A stretch of 64,000 bases of DNA from Persicobacter psychrovividus (GTDB lineage: Bacteria; Bacteroidota; Bacteroidia; Cytophagales; Cyclobacteriaceae), in contig NZ_AP025293.1 of the NCBI RefSeq assembly GCF_036492425.1, positions 372,001 through 436,000 on the forward strand, in the 5' to 3' direction. The notes beneath the pieces were generated by a model, which did not search any database, had not been told where the DNA came from, and saw only the letters and a list, made by a program, of their open reading frames with translations. This document shows, piece after piece, positions 27,146 through 35,803 of this stretch (its first letter is position 1; the number at the start of each line of letters is the position of its first letter). The translations under genes were made by a program, and so were the position numbers.

Positions 27146-28306
27146 TTATGCTTCCACCTCAGCCTCTGTGCGTGCACCGTCACCAGTAACAACCACATAG
27201 GCTTCCATATCTTTATTCAATTCCTTTTTATAAGCAGCGGTTAAGTCTGCGATAAAGCCGTCAACAGCATCTGCCGCCACCAGGTTAATGGTACAGCCAC
27301 CAAATCCGCCGCCCATCATACGTGCACCAAGTACATCTTCACGCTCACGTGTTTGATCGACAAGGAAGTCCAGTTCAGGACAAGACACTTCATATAATTT
27401 CGACAGACCATCATGCGATCCGTAAATTTCTTTACCAAGACCCGCCAAATCTCCTGCAGCCATGCAGTCGCAAGCGCGCATCAGGCGGTCATTTTCTTCC
27501 ACCACATACAAACAACGATCGTAAACCTTTGCTTCCATCTCTGCCTGGCAAGATTTTACCATCTCAGGCGTACAATCGCGCAAATTCGTGATCTCTGGGT
27601 ATTTGGTTTTCAGAATTTCCACCCCAGCTTCACATTGCTCGCGGCGAGTGTTATATTCAGAAGAGGCCAATGAATGTGTTACTTTGGTATTACACAATAC
27701 CAGCTTGTAACCTTCCATTTTCAAAGGCACCAATTCCATTTCTTTAGAGCGACAATCCAGACGGATAACGTGGTTGGCTTTACCGAAAGTAGAAGCAAAC
27801 TGATCCATGATTCCACACTTCACCCCAACAAAATTATGCTCTGATGCCTGACCCGCCAAAGCGATGTCCTTCTGTGAAAGTCCTGCATTGAACAAGGTGT
27901 TCAAACCTGTACCCAAAGCACACTCCAAAGCGGCAGAAGAAGACATCCCCGCACCCATTGGCACATCACTTGAGAATACCAAATCGTAACCTTTCAGGCT
28001 TGCGCCTTTTTTGCTGAGCTCTACAGTAACCCCGATGATAAAGTTGATCCATCCTTCGCGAGGAGCATCCAATGTCAATGGAAATTCTTCCGTTTCATTC
28101 AAATCCAAAGCATGTGCACGCACCACTTCCAACCCATTAGGCGCTAAAGCAAAAACCATCTCTTTATCAACAGCTGCAGGCAAAACAAAGCCATCGTTAT
28201 AATCGGTATGCTCACCAATAATATTTACTCGGCCAGGAGCACGTGCAATCATTGGCTCATTACTAAACAACTCAATAAATTTTGATCTTACTTTTGAAGC
28301 ATCCAT
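27146..28306 (-). CDS. galK: Galactokinase
   Basis: GalK phosphorylates galactose with ATP, the entry step of the Leloir pathway. This 386-aa GHMP kinase shows the galactokinase signature GRVNIIGEHTDYNDGFVLP, the phosphate-binding loop PMGAGMSSSAALE and the late GARMMGGGFGGCTINLV. It is first in the galK-galT-galE set. The 284-bp gap to galT contains no gene or clear terminator, so co-transcription is likely. The upstream region carries the presumed promoter. Confidence 0.97.
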   Translation of the reverse strand: MDASKVRSKFIELFSNEPMIARAPGRVNIIGEHTDYNDGFVLPAAVDKEMVFALAPNGLEVVRAHALDLNETEEFPLTLDAPREGWINFIIGVTVELSKKGASLKGYDLVFSSDVPMGAGMSSSAALECALGTGLNTLFNAGLSQKDIALAGQASEHNFVGVKCGIMDQFASTFGKANHVIRLDCRSKEMELVPLKMEGYKLVLCNTKVTHSLASSEYNTRREQCEAGVEILKTKYPEITNLRDCTPEMVKSCQAEMEAKVYDRCLYVVEENDRLMRACDCMAAGDLAGLGKEIYGSHDGLSKLYEVSCPELDFLVDQTREREDVLGARMMGGGFGGCTINLVAADAVDGFIADLTAAYKKELNKDMEAYVVVTGDGARTEAEVEA

Positions 28307-28959
28307 GATATAATTAATTTAATTGGATTGAAAAAATACAAATGAATCAGACACATATTATTAATATGCGAATTGTAACGGCTTATTGATTGCCGTTTTT
28401 GATAAATCAAAGGTATTGCAGCCCTCAGGATTAAACAATACAGTAAATATCAGAATTAATGGACTATCTTATTTTTTCTTAAATTCTAATATGAAAATGC
28501 TCTTTTAAGCATATAATTCATCATTTATGAAATCAAAGAACCAATGGATATGTCTAAGTTTGTAAAAGAGGCGAACAAAATTGTATGATTGGTTGATCAC
28601 TTCCCGTGTCAAGCAAAAAAAATGATGGTAAATTCGCTTTCATTTAACTTATTAAACAACTACACCTACTGATGATCAGCAGGTTAAAAAAATAATTTAT
28701 AACCGAACCACTTTGAGGGACACATTCATTTGTGTCCTTTTTATTTGTCCCCACCAAAGTATTAGAGAACAACAGCCAATATTTGATACCGGGAATCAGC
28801 CCGATTTTCGATAAAACACCAAAGGCAACCGCAAAAACATACTGCACTGAAGCGAGTACCTGCACCGGAGATCTCCGCATAAATATCCCCATAGCTTGCG
28901 GCTGATACTGATTTTTAGCAATTATATGGCTATATTTATCCTTTATAACATCAATCGCC
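28307..28959. other. AT-rich intergenic region upstream of galK
   Basis: This 650-bp region separates galK (leftward) from a lipoprotein gene (rightward). It is AT-rich, with partial dyads (for example AACGGCTTATTGATTGCCGTT near 28378, imperfect), and presumably contains both promoters. A minus-strand 105-codon frame (28644-28961) has no recognisable domain and I do not call it. Confidence 0.4.
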
Positions 28960-29661
28960 ATGAATCACCTTTCTTATATTTTAGTCGCCCTACTGTTCTT
29001 TTGTTCCGCATGTTTATCCGTGGACGAAACACAAGGGCCCAACATCATTTATCACATTAATTTCGATGATAATTTTGACAAGTGGAACGTTTTCACCTCT
29101 AACCACCATATCAACGACAGTCAGGAACTACAAATGTCGTGGGAGAAAGCGGAAACAAATGACGGAGGAGCATTTAAGCTCCGTCAGACCCTGCCAAAAG
29201 GAACGCATGTGCATTTCATTTATCCCCTCAGCAAGTGGGAAAATGCTTTGAAAATTGATGCCAACAGGCAGTTTTTCATCACTACCAACCTCAAGATGGA
29301 GAACAATATTCAAACTTTGGGTTCGGCAACAAAAGGACAGGTGTCGATCTACTGGAGTGTATCCCAGGATCAGATGCGACCTGAGCTGGTGAAAGATACC
29401 GTAAAAACCAACCCGACATACCTTCCCCTGAACAATTCCCCAGTATTGCAGCCAATGGGCCCACTACTTTTTCAGGCCGATGTCGACAGTCCTGCAACTA
29501 CACAGGAATTTAATTCGATTCACCGCCATTTGGTTCATTTCCCTGAAACCACTGATCAGCCCGTTTATGTGGGGCTGCACATGATTATTGAAGCCGACAG
29601 CGTGCAGGTTTCCAATATTTTCCATCAGCTGAACCTTTCGCTTTCACCGATGAACAGATAA
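28960..29661 (+). CDS. Lipoprotein of unknown function
   Basis: The 233-aa product has a lipoprotein signal with an FCSAC lipobox. The mature domain is beta-rich, with IIYHINFDDNFDKWNVF near its start, and reads like a jelly-roll (concanavalin-like) sandwich. I cannot name a family. A terminator-like hairpin follows about 15 bp after its stop. Confidence 0.7.
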   Translation: MNHLSYILVALLFFCSACLSVDETQGPNIIYHINFDDNFDKWNVFTSNHHINDSQELQMSWEKAETNDGGAFKLRQTLPKGTHVHFIYPLSKWENALKIDANRQFFITTNLKMENNIQTLGSATKGQVSIYWSVSQDQMRPELVKDTVKTNPTYLPLNNSPVLQPMGPLLFQADVDSPATTQEFNSIHRHLVHFPETTDQPVYVGLHMIIEADSVQVSNIFHQLNLSLSPMNR

Positions 29662-29675
29662 TTGACCCACAAAAA

Positions 29676-29713
29676 AAGAGGCCCTCTCTATTGCTGAGAA
29701 AGCCTCTTTTTTA
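29676..29713 (+). terminator. Rho-independent terminator
   Basis: AAAGAGGC pairs with GCCTCTTT across a longer loop that also has internal pairing, followed by a T run. It ends the lipoprotein gene at 29661. Confidence 0.8.
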
Positions 29714-29890
29714 ATCATAAATGCAAAATGCTGCGGAATCAAGTTTGTGCTACTGCAATAATCTTGAAGAGCATGTTTAAAGCTGAAAATTTAGAGTATT
29801 GTAGCAGTGATAAATAATTCAACATCAATTACAATAACCCGAACTTGCAGTAGTAATATACGTTTTTAAACACGCTCAAATTTCTACGGA

Positions 29891-30238
29891 TTATCCGCCG
29901 CTTTTTTTCGCCTTGTAGCCTGCCTTTACCAGCAATTCAAGGACCTTATCGCGGAAATCTCCCTGGATCATAATTTCACCATTTTTGGCTGCACCACCCA
30001 CACCACATTTGGTTTTGATGGTTTTGCCCAAATCTTTGAGGTCATCTTCTGAACCGATAAAACCCGTAATCAGGGTAACTTTCTTTCCTGCGCGCTGCTT
30101 TTTATCAAGCATCACTTTGAGGTTTTGCTGCTGCGGTGGCAGGGTATCCTGAGTACCGTTCTGCTCCTCCTCATATTCGTAATCCGGATCCGTAGAGTAA
30201 ACCACCCCACTGAAATCCTTCCATTTCTTTTTGGCCAT
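29891..30238 (-). CDS. SUI1/eIF1-like translation initiation factor
   Basis: The 115-aa protein is a bacterial member of the SUI1 (eIF1/YciH) family. The C-terminal half holds the fold: [39 protein letters not shown] and [19 protein letters not shown]. The N-terminal half is acidic and flexible (EYEEEQNGT). Family members bind the small ribosomal subunit near the P site and influence start-site accuracy. It is cytoplasmic and stands alone, 46 bp from the neighbouring gene on the same strand. Confidence 0.93.
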   Translation of the reverse strand: MAKKKWKDFSGVVYSTDPDYEYEEEQNGTQDTLPPQQQNLKVMLDKKQRAGKKVTLITGFIGSEDDLKDLGKTIKTKCGVGGAAKNGEIMIQGDFRDKVLELLVKAGYKAKKSGG

Positions 30239-30284
30239 GCTGCTCCTGTTTTTTTATAAAGGTAAGCATTCCCGAGGAAAATTG

Positions 30285-30824
30285 TTAGAAGCCGAAAACC
30301 AAATCAAAGGTCATGGCAAAATCAGGCTGATGCATGGTCATGTCGTAAGCTGGGCTGAGCGTCACACCTGTGCTCCAGTGTTCATCAATATTATAGGCAA
30401 TACCACTTTGAATCAGCAGCGCCTTTTCCCAGTGAGTATGGTGACCAACAGGCTGAGTGGCCACTGGTTTATGCGCACCTAAAGTTGGGTCAGTATCTTC
30501 CTCATGATCGAAACCAAAATTCATCCCTGCGCCGAAGAATGTCCCCCAATGCGAATGGTGAAAAGGGATTTCGTGCACCAACACAGAGGCAAAATGGTGC
30601 CCCGACTGGTCGGCTGTAAGTTGGATTTTATTCTCTCGGAAAAAATAAACTGCCCCGGTAAATTCTACATGCGCCTCATCTGTTAAGGAGACCTCCAGTT
30701 CAAAATGTTTTTGTTCGTGCTGATGGTGCGACGGGCTGATGTTGTCAGGGCCAGATTCTCCAAAGGCAATGTTGAGATTAGTCAGAATCGTCAACAGTAA
30801 GATAAAAAGTAGTTTGAGATTCAT
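30285..30824 (-). CDS. His-rich small outer membrane-like protein
   Basis: The 179-aa protein has a signal peptide (residues 1-22). It then has a His-rich stretch (SHHQHEQKHFE) and alternating beta strands with many His (HHFASVLVHEIPFHHSHW, GHHTHWEK). It ends FDLVFGF with an aromatic C-terminus, as in outer membrane barrels. The His clusters suggest metal contact (Zn, Cu or Ni). I do not recognise the family. It lies 46 bp upstream of the SUI1 gene and may be co-transcribed with it. Confidence 0.7.
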   Translation of the reverse strand: MNLKLLFILLLTILTNLNIAFGESGPDNISPSHHQHEQKHFELEVSLTDEAHVEFTGAVYFFRENKIQLTADQSGHHFASVLVHEIPFHHSHWGTFFGAGMNFGFDHEEDTDPTLGAHKPVATQPVGHHTHWEKALLIQSGIAYNIDEHWSTGVTLSPAYDMTMHQPDFAMTFDLVFGF

Positions 30825-31228
30825 ATGTAATGAAGTCGAAAATAGGTTTAAACAATAATAGATATTGCTTAAAATTACATTAGCGACAATTAAAATGCAA
30901 TATGACTTTTATCAGAAAATCAGACAAAAATTACACAAAACACTCATAAACAATACCATAACCAACCCTTAATTTTTACAGAAAAATAGTTCGAATTAAA
31001 TTCATTTATAAAAAGCCTCGCGGCAAAAATAATAATCATCCTCAATAAAATAAAAAACGAATCAACCAACCACCACATTATAAGAACCAAAATACATATA
31101 CCCGGCATGGTTTTTTAACACTTTTAGAGCAACTTCCCGGCTCCCAAAAGTCACCAAACACAATATCAGTAATAAAAATAGCTATTGACATTTACTAAAA
31201 ACTCTTGCGATATAAATAAATTTCTACA
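30825..31228. other. AT-rich intergenic region, nothing recognisable
   Basis: This 404-bp region is strongly AT-rich, with A/T runs and no plausible gene. It presumably carries the promoter of the His-rich protein gene on the minus strand. Confidence 0.4.
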
Positions 31229-31519
31229 TTACTGATTTCTGGGCTTGAAAAACCTAACATAAAACCAGGTCAGGGTAAAGGTAGGCAGTACGTCGGTCAT
31301 TGGTAAAAGCTCCTCCCAAAAGCTGAGCTGTGCGAGTTGCTTATCGCCGTACATTTTATAATGGATATAGCCTGCCGCAGGTGCCCACAAAATATCCGCA
31401 AACTCCCCAAGTCCGGGGTACAAATAACTCAGCATCCCCACGCCATCAAAAATAACACTCCATACCAATTGGGATAAACTGCCTTGTTCAAATACGGTCT
31501 GTTTGCTGGTGGTTTTCAT
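31229..31519 (-). CDS. Small conserved membrane protein
   Basis: This 96-aa protein has two or three hydrophobic segments (LVWSVIFDGVGMLSYLYPG, LWAPAAGYIHYKMYG and VLPTFTLTWFYVRFF), with charged residues between. The layout suggests a small inner membrane protein of the kind found scattered in Bacteroidota. Function is unknown. Confidence 0.6.
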   Translation of the reverse strand: MKTTSKQTVFEQGSLSQLVWSVIFDGVGMLSYLYPGLGEFADILWAPAAGYIHYKMYGDKQLAQLSFWEELLPMTDVLPTFTLTWFYVRFFKPRNQ

Positions 31520-31636
31520 AAAGCGAATCTTCTTTACTGATTGATCGGGAGCAATCCCCCTTGAATATAAAAAGCAAGCCCTGTCAGGAGCTTGCTCTAA
31601 GATAAATAAAAAAGGGAGTGTTTTTGTTTTTTTAAC

Positions 31637-31918
31637 CTAATAGGTGCAGGCCTGGTGGAGCTGCAATTCTTTCTCTATCTCTTCCAATTCAAGGCACTCA
31701 ATATTGGCATAAATCATTTTATTGTGACGCTCCACCAACTGAGGGATTCGGAATAAATCTATGAGCGCCCAAAGTCCAAAACCTCCAAGGGTAAGCCAAT
31801 ACAACCACTGTTTTTTCCAATTGGAAAGGTAAGCATAATGGCAGCCGAGCAACACCCAACAAAGGTAAGCTGCTGCTTTACGTTTTACTTGGCTTTCTAA
31901 AATGATGCGGGTATCCAT
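31637..31918 (-). CDS. TM2-domain-like membrane protein
   Basis: The 93-aa protein has the two-helix TM2 layout: AAAYLCWVLLGCHYAYLSNW, a short polar turn, WLYWLTLGGFGLWALIDLFR with the LWALID step, then a polar tail. TM2 proteins are small integral membrane proteins of unknown role. It is 118 bp upstream of the previous small membrane protein gene on the same strand. Confidence 0.75.
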   Translation of the reverse strand: MDTRIILESQVKRKAAAYLCWVLLGCHYAYLSNWKKQWLYWLTLGGFGLWALIDLFRIPQLVERHNKMIYANIECLELEEIEKELQLHQACTY

Positions 31919-32247
31919 GATTTTCTTTGATTGTTTATACTAAGCTAAACATTATTCGAGTGATTAGAAAAAATCCATGTAATTATATGACGTAATTATT
32001 TTGTTATCAGGAAGATAAAACACTTCAACACCCCAAAAATCATTCCCCGCCAACAAGTAACAAAACCTGAATAAGGGGTAAATTATGCCAAAAACCGCCA
32101 TGTAACCACTGATTTTTGAAAATGTAACCCAAGTGTAGAGCAAAAAGTACAGGCATTTGTCGCTGTTGCTGTTGATATTTGATCAGTAAGGTTTGGGCAA
32201 AGGCATGCCATCCCTTGCACTTTTTTCGAACTATCATCTTTTGAAAT
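31919..32247. other. Divergent intergenic region, no gene
   Basis: This 329-bp region lies between the leftward TM2 gene and the rightward GH92 gene. A 65-codon minus-strand frame (32040-32237) shows no family features. No clear regulatory motif is seen. Confidence 0.4.
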
Positions 32248-34551
32248 ATGTTGAAACACTTATTTTTTTCTGTGGCGGTACTGCTCGCATGGAGCAGCTC
32301 ATTAATGGCGCAATCCTATGCGGATTATGTCAATCCCTTCATTGGGACTTCAAACTATGGAGCCACCTACCCTGGGGCAATTGCCCCTCGCCCAATGGCT
32401 ACCGTTTCGCCGTTCAACGCAGCAGGAAAGCAAAACAAATTTGATAAAGACAGCCAGTGGAATTCTATGGCTTACTGGCATGAAAATACTTTCCTTACAG
32501 GCTTCAGCCATGTTAACCTGAGTGGTGTAGGCTGCCCCGATCTTGGGGTAATTTTAACGATGCCCACCACAGGAAAACCCAGCCCCGACTGGAAGTCTTA
32601 CGGGTCTACCTATTCCCAGGAGCAGGCTTCTGCCGGATACTATGCCGTGCATCTCGACAAATATAATGTGGAGGTCGAAGCCACCGCATCCAGAAGGGTC
32701 GGCATAAGCAAATATCATTTCCCTGCAGGAGAATCAAATGTATTATTGAACCTCGGCCTTGGGCTCACCAACGAGCAGGGCGCCATGCTGAAAGTGGTTT
32801 CTGACCACGAAATTGAGGGCATGGTGACGGTTGGATCTTTCTGCTACAATAATCCCAAAGCCGTTTACCCTGTTTATTTTGTAATGGAGCTTTCGAAGCC
32901 TGCCGACGATTTTGGCATTTGGAAAGAGGCACGCCCAAATGAAGGGGTTGAAGCGCAATGGATGAAAGGCTATAACGGGCAATTAAGAATGATTGATAAT
33001 TATCGAAATCATGTTGTCGGCGATTCTATTGGTGCCTATATGCATTACTCCAATGCCCATCCCATGACCGTCGAAGTGAAAGTGGCCGTATCTTATGTGA
33101 GCATCGCGAATGCCCGTGAAAACCTTCGTGCAGAAACTGCTGGAAAAGATTTCGATCAGGTACTGGCTGCCACCAAGCAGGACTGGAACGACGCCCTTGG
33201 AGTGGTGGAAGTGAAGGGAGGAAGTGAAGATGATAAAACCATGTTCTACACCGCACTGTACCATACGCTAATTCACCCCAATATCCAATCCGACGTTAAC
33301 GGTGACTACAATCTTGCAGGTCATCAGGGGTTTGGCAACTCGCAGGAACATGAGCGCTATTCTGTATTTTCGCTCTGGGACACCTACCGAAGCCTCCATC
33401 CTTTAATGTCCCTACTCTACCCACATCAGCAATCGCAAATGGTAAAAACCATGCTTGATATTTATGATGAAAGTGGCTGGTTGCCCAAATGGGAACTCAA
33501 CTCAACAGAAACCTATACGATGGTCGGTGACCCTGCCATGGCGGTCATTGGAGATACCTACCTCAGAGGGATTCATGACTTCGATACAAAAAAAGCGATG
33601 GAAGCCATGAAAAAACACTTCTCGACCATCGAAGACAACCCTGTTCGCCCCGGCAACAAAGCCTATCAGCAACTGGGATATATTCCTGTGGAGTCGGAAA
33701 AAAGTGATTTGTTTGACGGCGGAGATGAGCAGGAAGCAAGAGTTTGGGGGAGTGTGTCCACTTCCCTCGAATACAATATTGCAGATTATGCTTTTGGTCA
33801 ATTTGCCAAAGCCATTGGAGAGGAGGAATGGAGCAAAAAAGCCCTCGCTTATACAGCCTCATTCAAAGATTTCTATGATCCCTCGACGAAAGTTTTACGC
33901 CCTAAAATGGCGAATGGTGAGTTTATGTCACCTTTCAATCCTAAAGATGGAGAGAATTTCACACACGCTATCGGCTATGTGGAAGGTTCCGCCTACCACT
34001 ATGCCTTTATGGTTCCGCATGCAATTCCTGAGCTTATCGCAACGATGGGTGGAGAAAAACAATACCTCCAAGCCCTTGACCAGTTATTTGCTGAAGGGCA
34101 TTACGAGCCAGATAATGAACCCGATATGGCGTACCCTTTCCTCTACAATTATGTGAAAGGTCAGGAATGGAAAACACAACGACAGGTACGCAAGATGATC
34201 AATGAATCGTTCTCCAACACCCCAGCCGGACTGCCAGGAAACGACGATACTGGTACCATGTCGTCCCTGCTCGCATTCTCGATGATGGGTATTTACCCAG
34301 AGTCTGCCGGAAGCACCAAATACCTGATCACCACACCGCGATTTGAAGAAGTAGTTATCCACCTCGACAAAGATTATTACCATGGCGACAAAATTGTCAT
34401 TAAAGCACCCAAAGCCACCGATCGCCCCTATATTAAAAGCCTGACCGTGAACGGAAAAAAACAATCTTCGCTTTTTATAGATCACCAAACCCTGACCGAA
34501 GGTGCTGAAATAAACTTTAAACTGTCAAAGACCCCACAGCCCGCCCTATAA
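32248..34551 (+). CDS. GH92 alpha-1,2-mannosidase-like enzyme
   Basis: The 767-aa protein is a glycoside hydrolase family 92 member, Ca-dependent inverting exo-alpha-mannosidases that trim mannose from N-glycans or mannans. After a signal peptide (residues 1-22, ending SSLMAQ) comes the N-terminal beta-sandwich opening DYVNPFIGTSNYG with the PGAIAPRPMATVSP step. The (alpha/alpha)6 catalytic domain follows, with FSLWDTYRSLHPL, and then GLPGNDDTGTMSS before LAFSMMGIYP. Length fits the family. It is complete, monocistronic and periplasmic or surface-located. Two small-RNA-like units follow it. Confidence 0.95.
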   Translation: MLKHLFFSVAVLLAWSSSLMAQSYADYVNPFIGTSNYGATYPGAIAPRPMATVSPFNAAGKQNKFDKDSQWNSMAYWHENTFLTGFSHVNLSGVGCPDLGVILTMPTTGKPSPDWKSYGSTYSQEQASAGYYAVHLDKYNVEVEATASRRVGISKYHFPAGESNVLLNLGLGLTNEQGAMLKVVSDHEIEGMVTVGSFCYNNPKAVYPVYFVMELSKPADDFGIWKEARPNEGVEAQWMKGYNGQLRMIDNYRNHVVGDSIGAYMHYSNAHPMTVEVKVAVSYVSIANARENLRAETAGKDFDQVLAATKQDWNDALGVVEVKGGSEDDKTMFYTALYHTLIHPNIQSDVNGDYNLAGHQGFGNSQEHERYSVFSLWDTYRSLHPLMSLLYPHQQSQMVKTMLDIYDESGWLPKWELNSTETYTMVGDPAMAVIGDTYLRGIHDFDTKKAMEAMKKHFSTIEDNPVRPGNKAYQQLGYIPVESEKSDLFDGGDEQEARVWGSVSTSLEYNIADYAFGQFAKAIGEEEWSKKALAYTASFKDFYDPSTKVLRPKMANGEFMSPFNPKDGENFTHAIGYVEGSAYHYAFMVPHAIPELIATMGGEKQYLQALDQLFAEGHYEPDNEPDMAYPFLYNYVKGQEWKTQRQVRKMINESFSNTPAGLPGNDDTGTMSSLLAFSMMGIYPESAGSTKYLITTPRFEEVVIHLDKDYYHGDKIVIKAPKATDRPYIKSLTVNGKKQSSLFIDHQTLTEGAEINFKLSKTPQPAL

Positions 34552-34582
34552 AATCAACACAACTCACTGACTTTTAAATTAT

Positions 34583-34598
34583 TGGCACAAACATTGAA
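34583..34598 (+). promoter_or_regulatory. Sigma-54-like promoter P1
   Basis: TGGCAC, then 5 nt, then TTGAA matches the sigma-54 consensus (TGGCAC-N5-TTGCA) except for one base. A TSS would fall near 34609. It is followed by a strong terminator about 60 nt later, with no gene between. Confidence 0.6.
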
Positions 34599-34608
34599 CA
34601 ACTACCAA

Positions 34609-34697
34609 TAGGTTAATATAAAAGAGAATTTCACTAAGAAGTTGAGTTGAGTTTGTTATTTAAAAAATCCCCACGCCTCAAAAGCGTGGGGATTTTT
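34609..34697 (+). ncRNA. Candidate small RNA unit 1
   Basis: The segment between the sigma-54-like promoter P1 and the terminator has no open frame. The terminator pairs ATCCCCACGC with GCGTGGGGAT at 34667-34693 and is followed by a T run. A transcript of about 90 nt would result. Its 5' part contains AATAGGTTAATAT, which resembles the beginning of units 2 and 3. It could alternatively be a long 3' end for the GH92 gene, but the promoter argues otherwise. Confidence 0.5.
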
Positions 34698-34787
34698 GCT
34701 TTTAGTCAGCCCCTTCACAAGCCACCGACCATAAAAAATCAAAGAAAAGGTAATCCAAAAATAAAAAATCGTCCAAATTATAATTTA

Positions 34788-34803
34788 TGGCACAGACTTT
34801 GCA
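34788..34803 (+). promoter_or_regulatory. Sigma-54 promoter P2, perfect consensus
   Basis: TGGCAC at 34788-34793, 5 nt, then TTGCA at 34799-34803 matches the -24/-12 sigma-54 consensus exactly. No coding gene follows; a terminator lies 32 nt later. Confidence 0.75.
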
Positions 34804-34812
34804 AATAACTAA

Positions 34813-34870
34813 TCAGGTTGATGTTGGGTAGAAAGGGAGCTCAACCGCTCGGTTCAGCTCCCTTCTTTTT
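34813..34870 (+). ncRNA. Candidate small RNA unit 2
   Basis: From the expected start of promoter P2 to the terminator is only about 58 nt. The terminator arms GGGAGCTCAACCG and CGGTTCAGCTCCC (34835-34862, one mismatch) are followed by a T-rich run. The 5' part reads AATCAGGTTGATGTTGGGTA, similar to unit 3. A short independent RNA is the simplest reading. Confidence 0.6.
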
Positions 34871-34876
34871 ACACCT

Positions 34877-34976
34877 TTGACATCCCGTTTAGATTAGTAT
34901 AATCATAGTGGTTCATAAGGTTATAGTTTGGTATAGTTAAAAAGCTCGGAGTGGTTCCCGGGCTTTTGTTTTTTGT
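34877..34976 (+). ncRNA. Candidate small RNA unit 3
   Basis: TTGACA at 34877-34882 and TATAAT at 34898-34903 (15-nt spacing) look like a vegetative promoter, though Bacteroidota often use other boxes. Downstream AAGGTTATAGTTTGGTATAG matches the pattern of unit 2. A terminator pairs AAGCTCGG with CCGGGCTT and ends in a T run at 34964-34975. No gene is encoded. Confidence 0.45.
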
Positions 34977-35283
34977 TGATTATCAGTTATTTACCAACAA
35001 AAAAACCACCCCCTTTTACCTGAGACTCAGGATCAAAACAAGCCTTCATTTTTGATCTAAAAATGAAAATAATCATATTTACACATCTATTTTAGACTAT
35101 TCACAGCATCCCCTCCCCTATGCACGATAATTTCGTAAATATAACAGTGTGAATATTTTGTTTGAGATCATAACAACATGTCTGAGCCCCTACTTCGGGA
35201 TTTTTTTATTCGCTCAAAATTTCAATTATTGTGGTATAAAATGAGATTTATAACACCAAATAATTCATTATTTATACCCACAA
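34977..35283. other. Intergenic region at the presumed left edge of the element
   Basis: This 307-bp AT-rich region contains no gene. Near 35178-35205 GCCCCTACTTCGGGA followed by seven T suggests a weak terminator and possibly a further small transcript. No tRNA or obvious att repeat is visible. Confidence 0.3.
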
Positions 35284-35493
35284 ATGAAAAATCATATAGG
35301 TAAGATAATTCGAGAAAAATGGGGATGTGAACCCATTCTGACGAATGAAAAATTGAAAGAGCTGGGGATTACCAAACAGCGCTTTACAAGGATTCTAAAG
35401 AACGAAGGACGCCCTCTGAAGCCTGAGGAGCTGATTAATATAGCAAAATGGTTGGAGGTGAAAGTCGAAGCACTGATTGATCAACACTCCTAA
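35284..35493 (+). CDS. Small HTH DNA-binding protein
   Basis: The 69-aa protein is a compact Cro/CI-type helix-turn-helix regulator: KLKELGITKQRFTRILKNE forms the HTH and PLKPEELINIAKWLEVKVEALI the following helices. Such proteins act as phage or plasmid repressors. It is the first gene of the element and may control the primase operon 300 bp downstream. A hairpin follows its stop. Confidence 0.85.
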   Translation: MKNHIGKIIREKWGCEPILTNEKLKELGITKQRFTRILKNEGRPLKPEELINIAKWLEVKVEALIDQHS

Positions 35494-35528
35494 AAAATAA
35501 AAAAAGCTAACGCACAGAATACGTTAGC
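35493..35528. terminator. Hairpin after the HTH gene
   Basis: GCTAACG (35506-35512) pairs with CGTTAGC (35522-35528) across a 9-nt loop. An A run precedes it, which would be a T run on the minus strand. No T run follows on the plus strand, so it would terminate leftward transcripts better than rightward ones. Confidence 0.6.
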
Positions 35529-35803
35529 CTTGGAGGGGACAATAAACAAGTTCGCAGCGGCAACTGCAAACTTACAAAAATCCAATTTTTACGTTCATTG
35601 ACCTTCTCTGAGGAAAACGCTTTTCTATGCTACTGCGAGTTAAACAATTTCATAATTAGAATCATCAAATTTCCCTCGTTAAATTTGTATTTAAATATAA
35701 CTATTTGAATACGGATTCATACAGGGAGTGATGTTGATTTTTACCACCCGCAAAATATTCTCTTAAAAAGTCAATGTTTGCATGGTATATTCATGTGATA
35801 AAA

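Noticed and set aside
28644-28961. Minus-strand frame of 105 codons upstream of galK
   Set aside because: No recognisable domain, it overlaps the start of the lipoprotein gene on the other strand, and the composition is that of AT-rich non-coding DNA.
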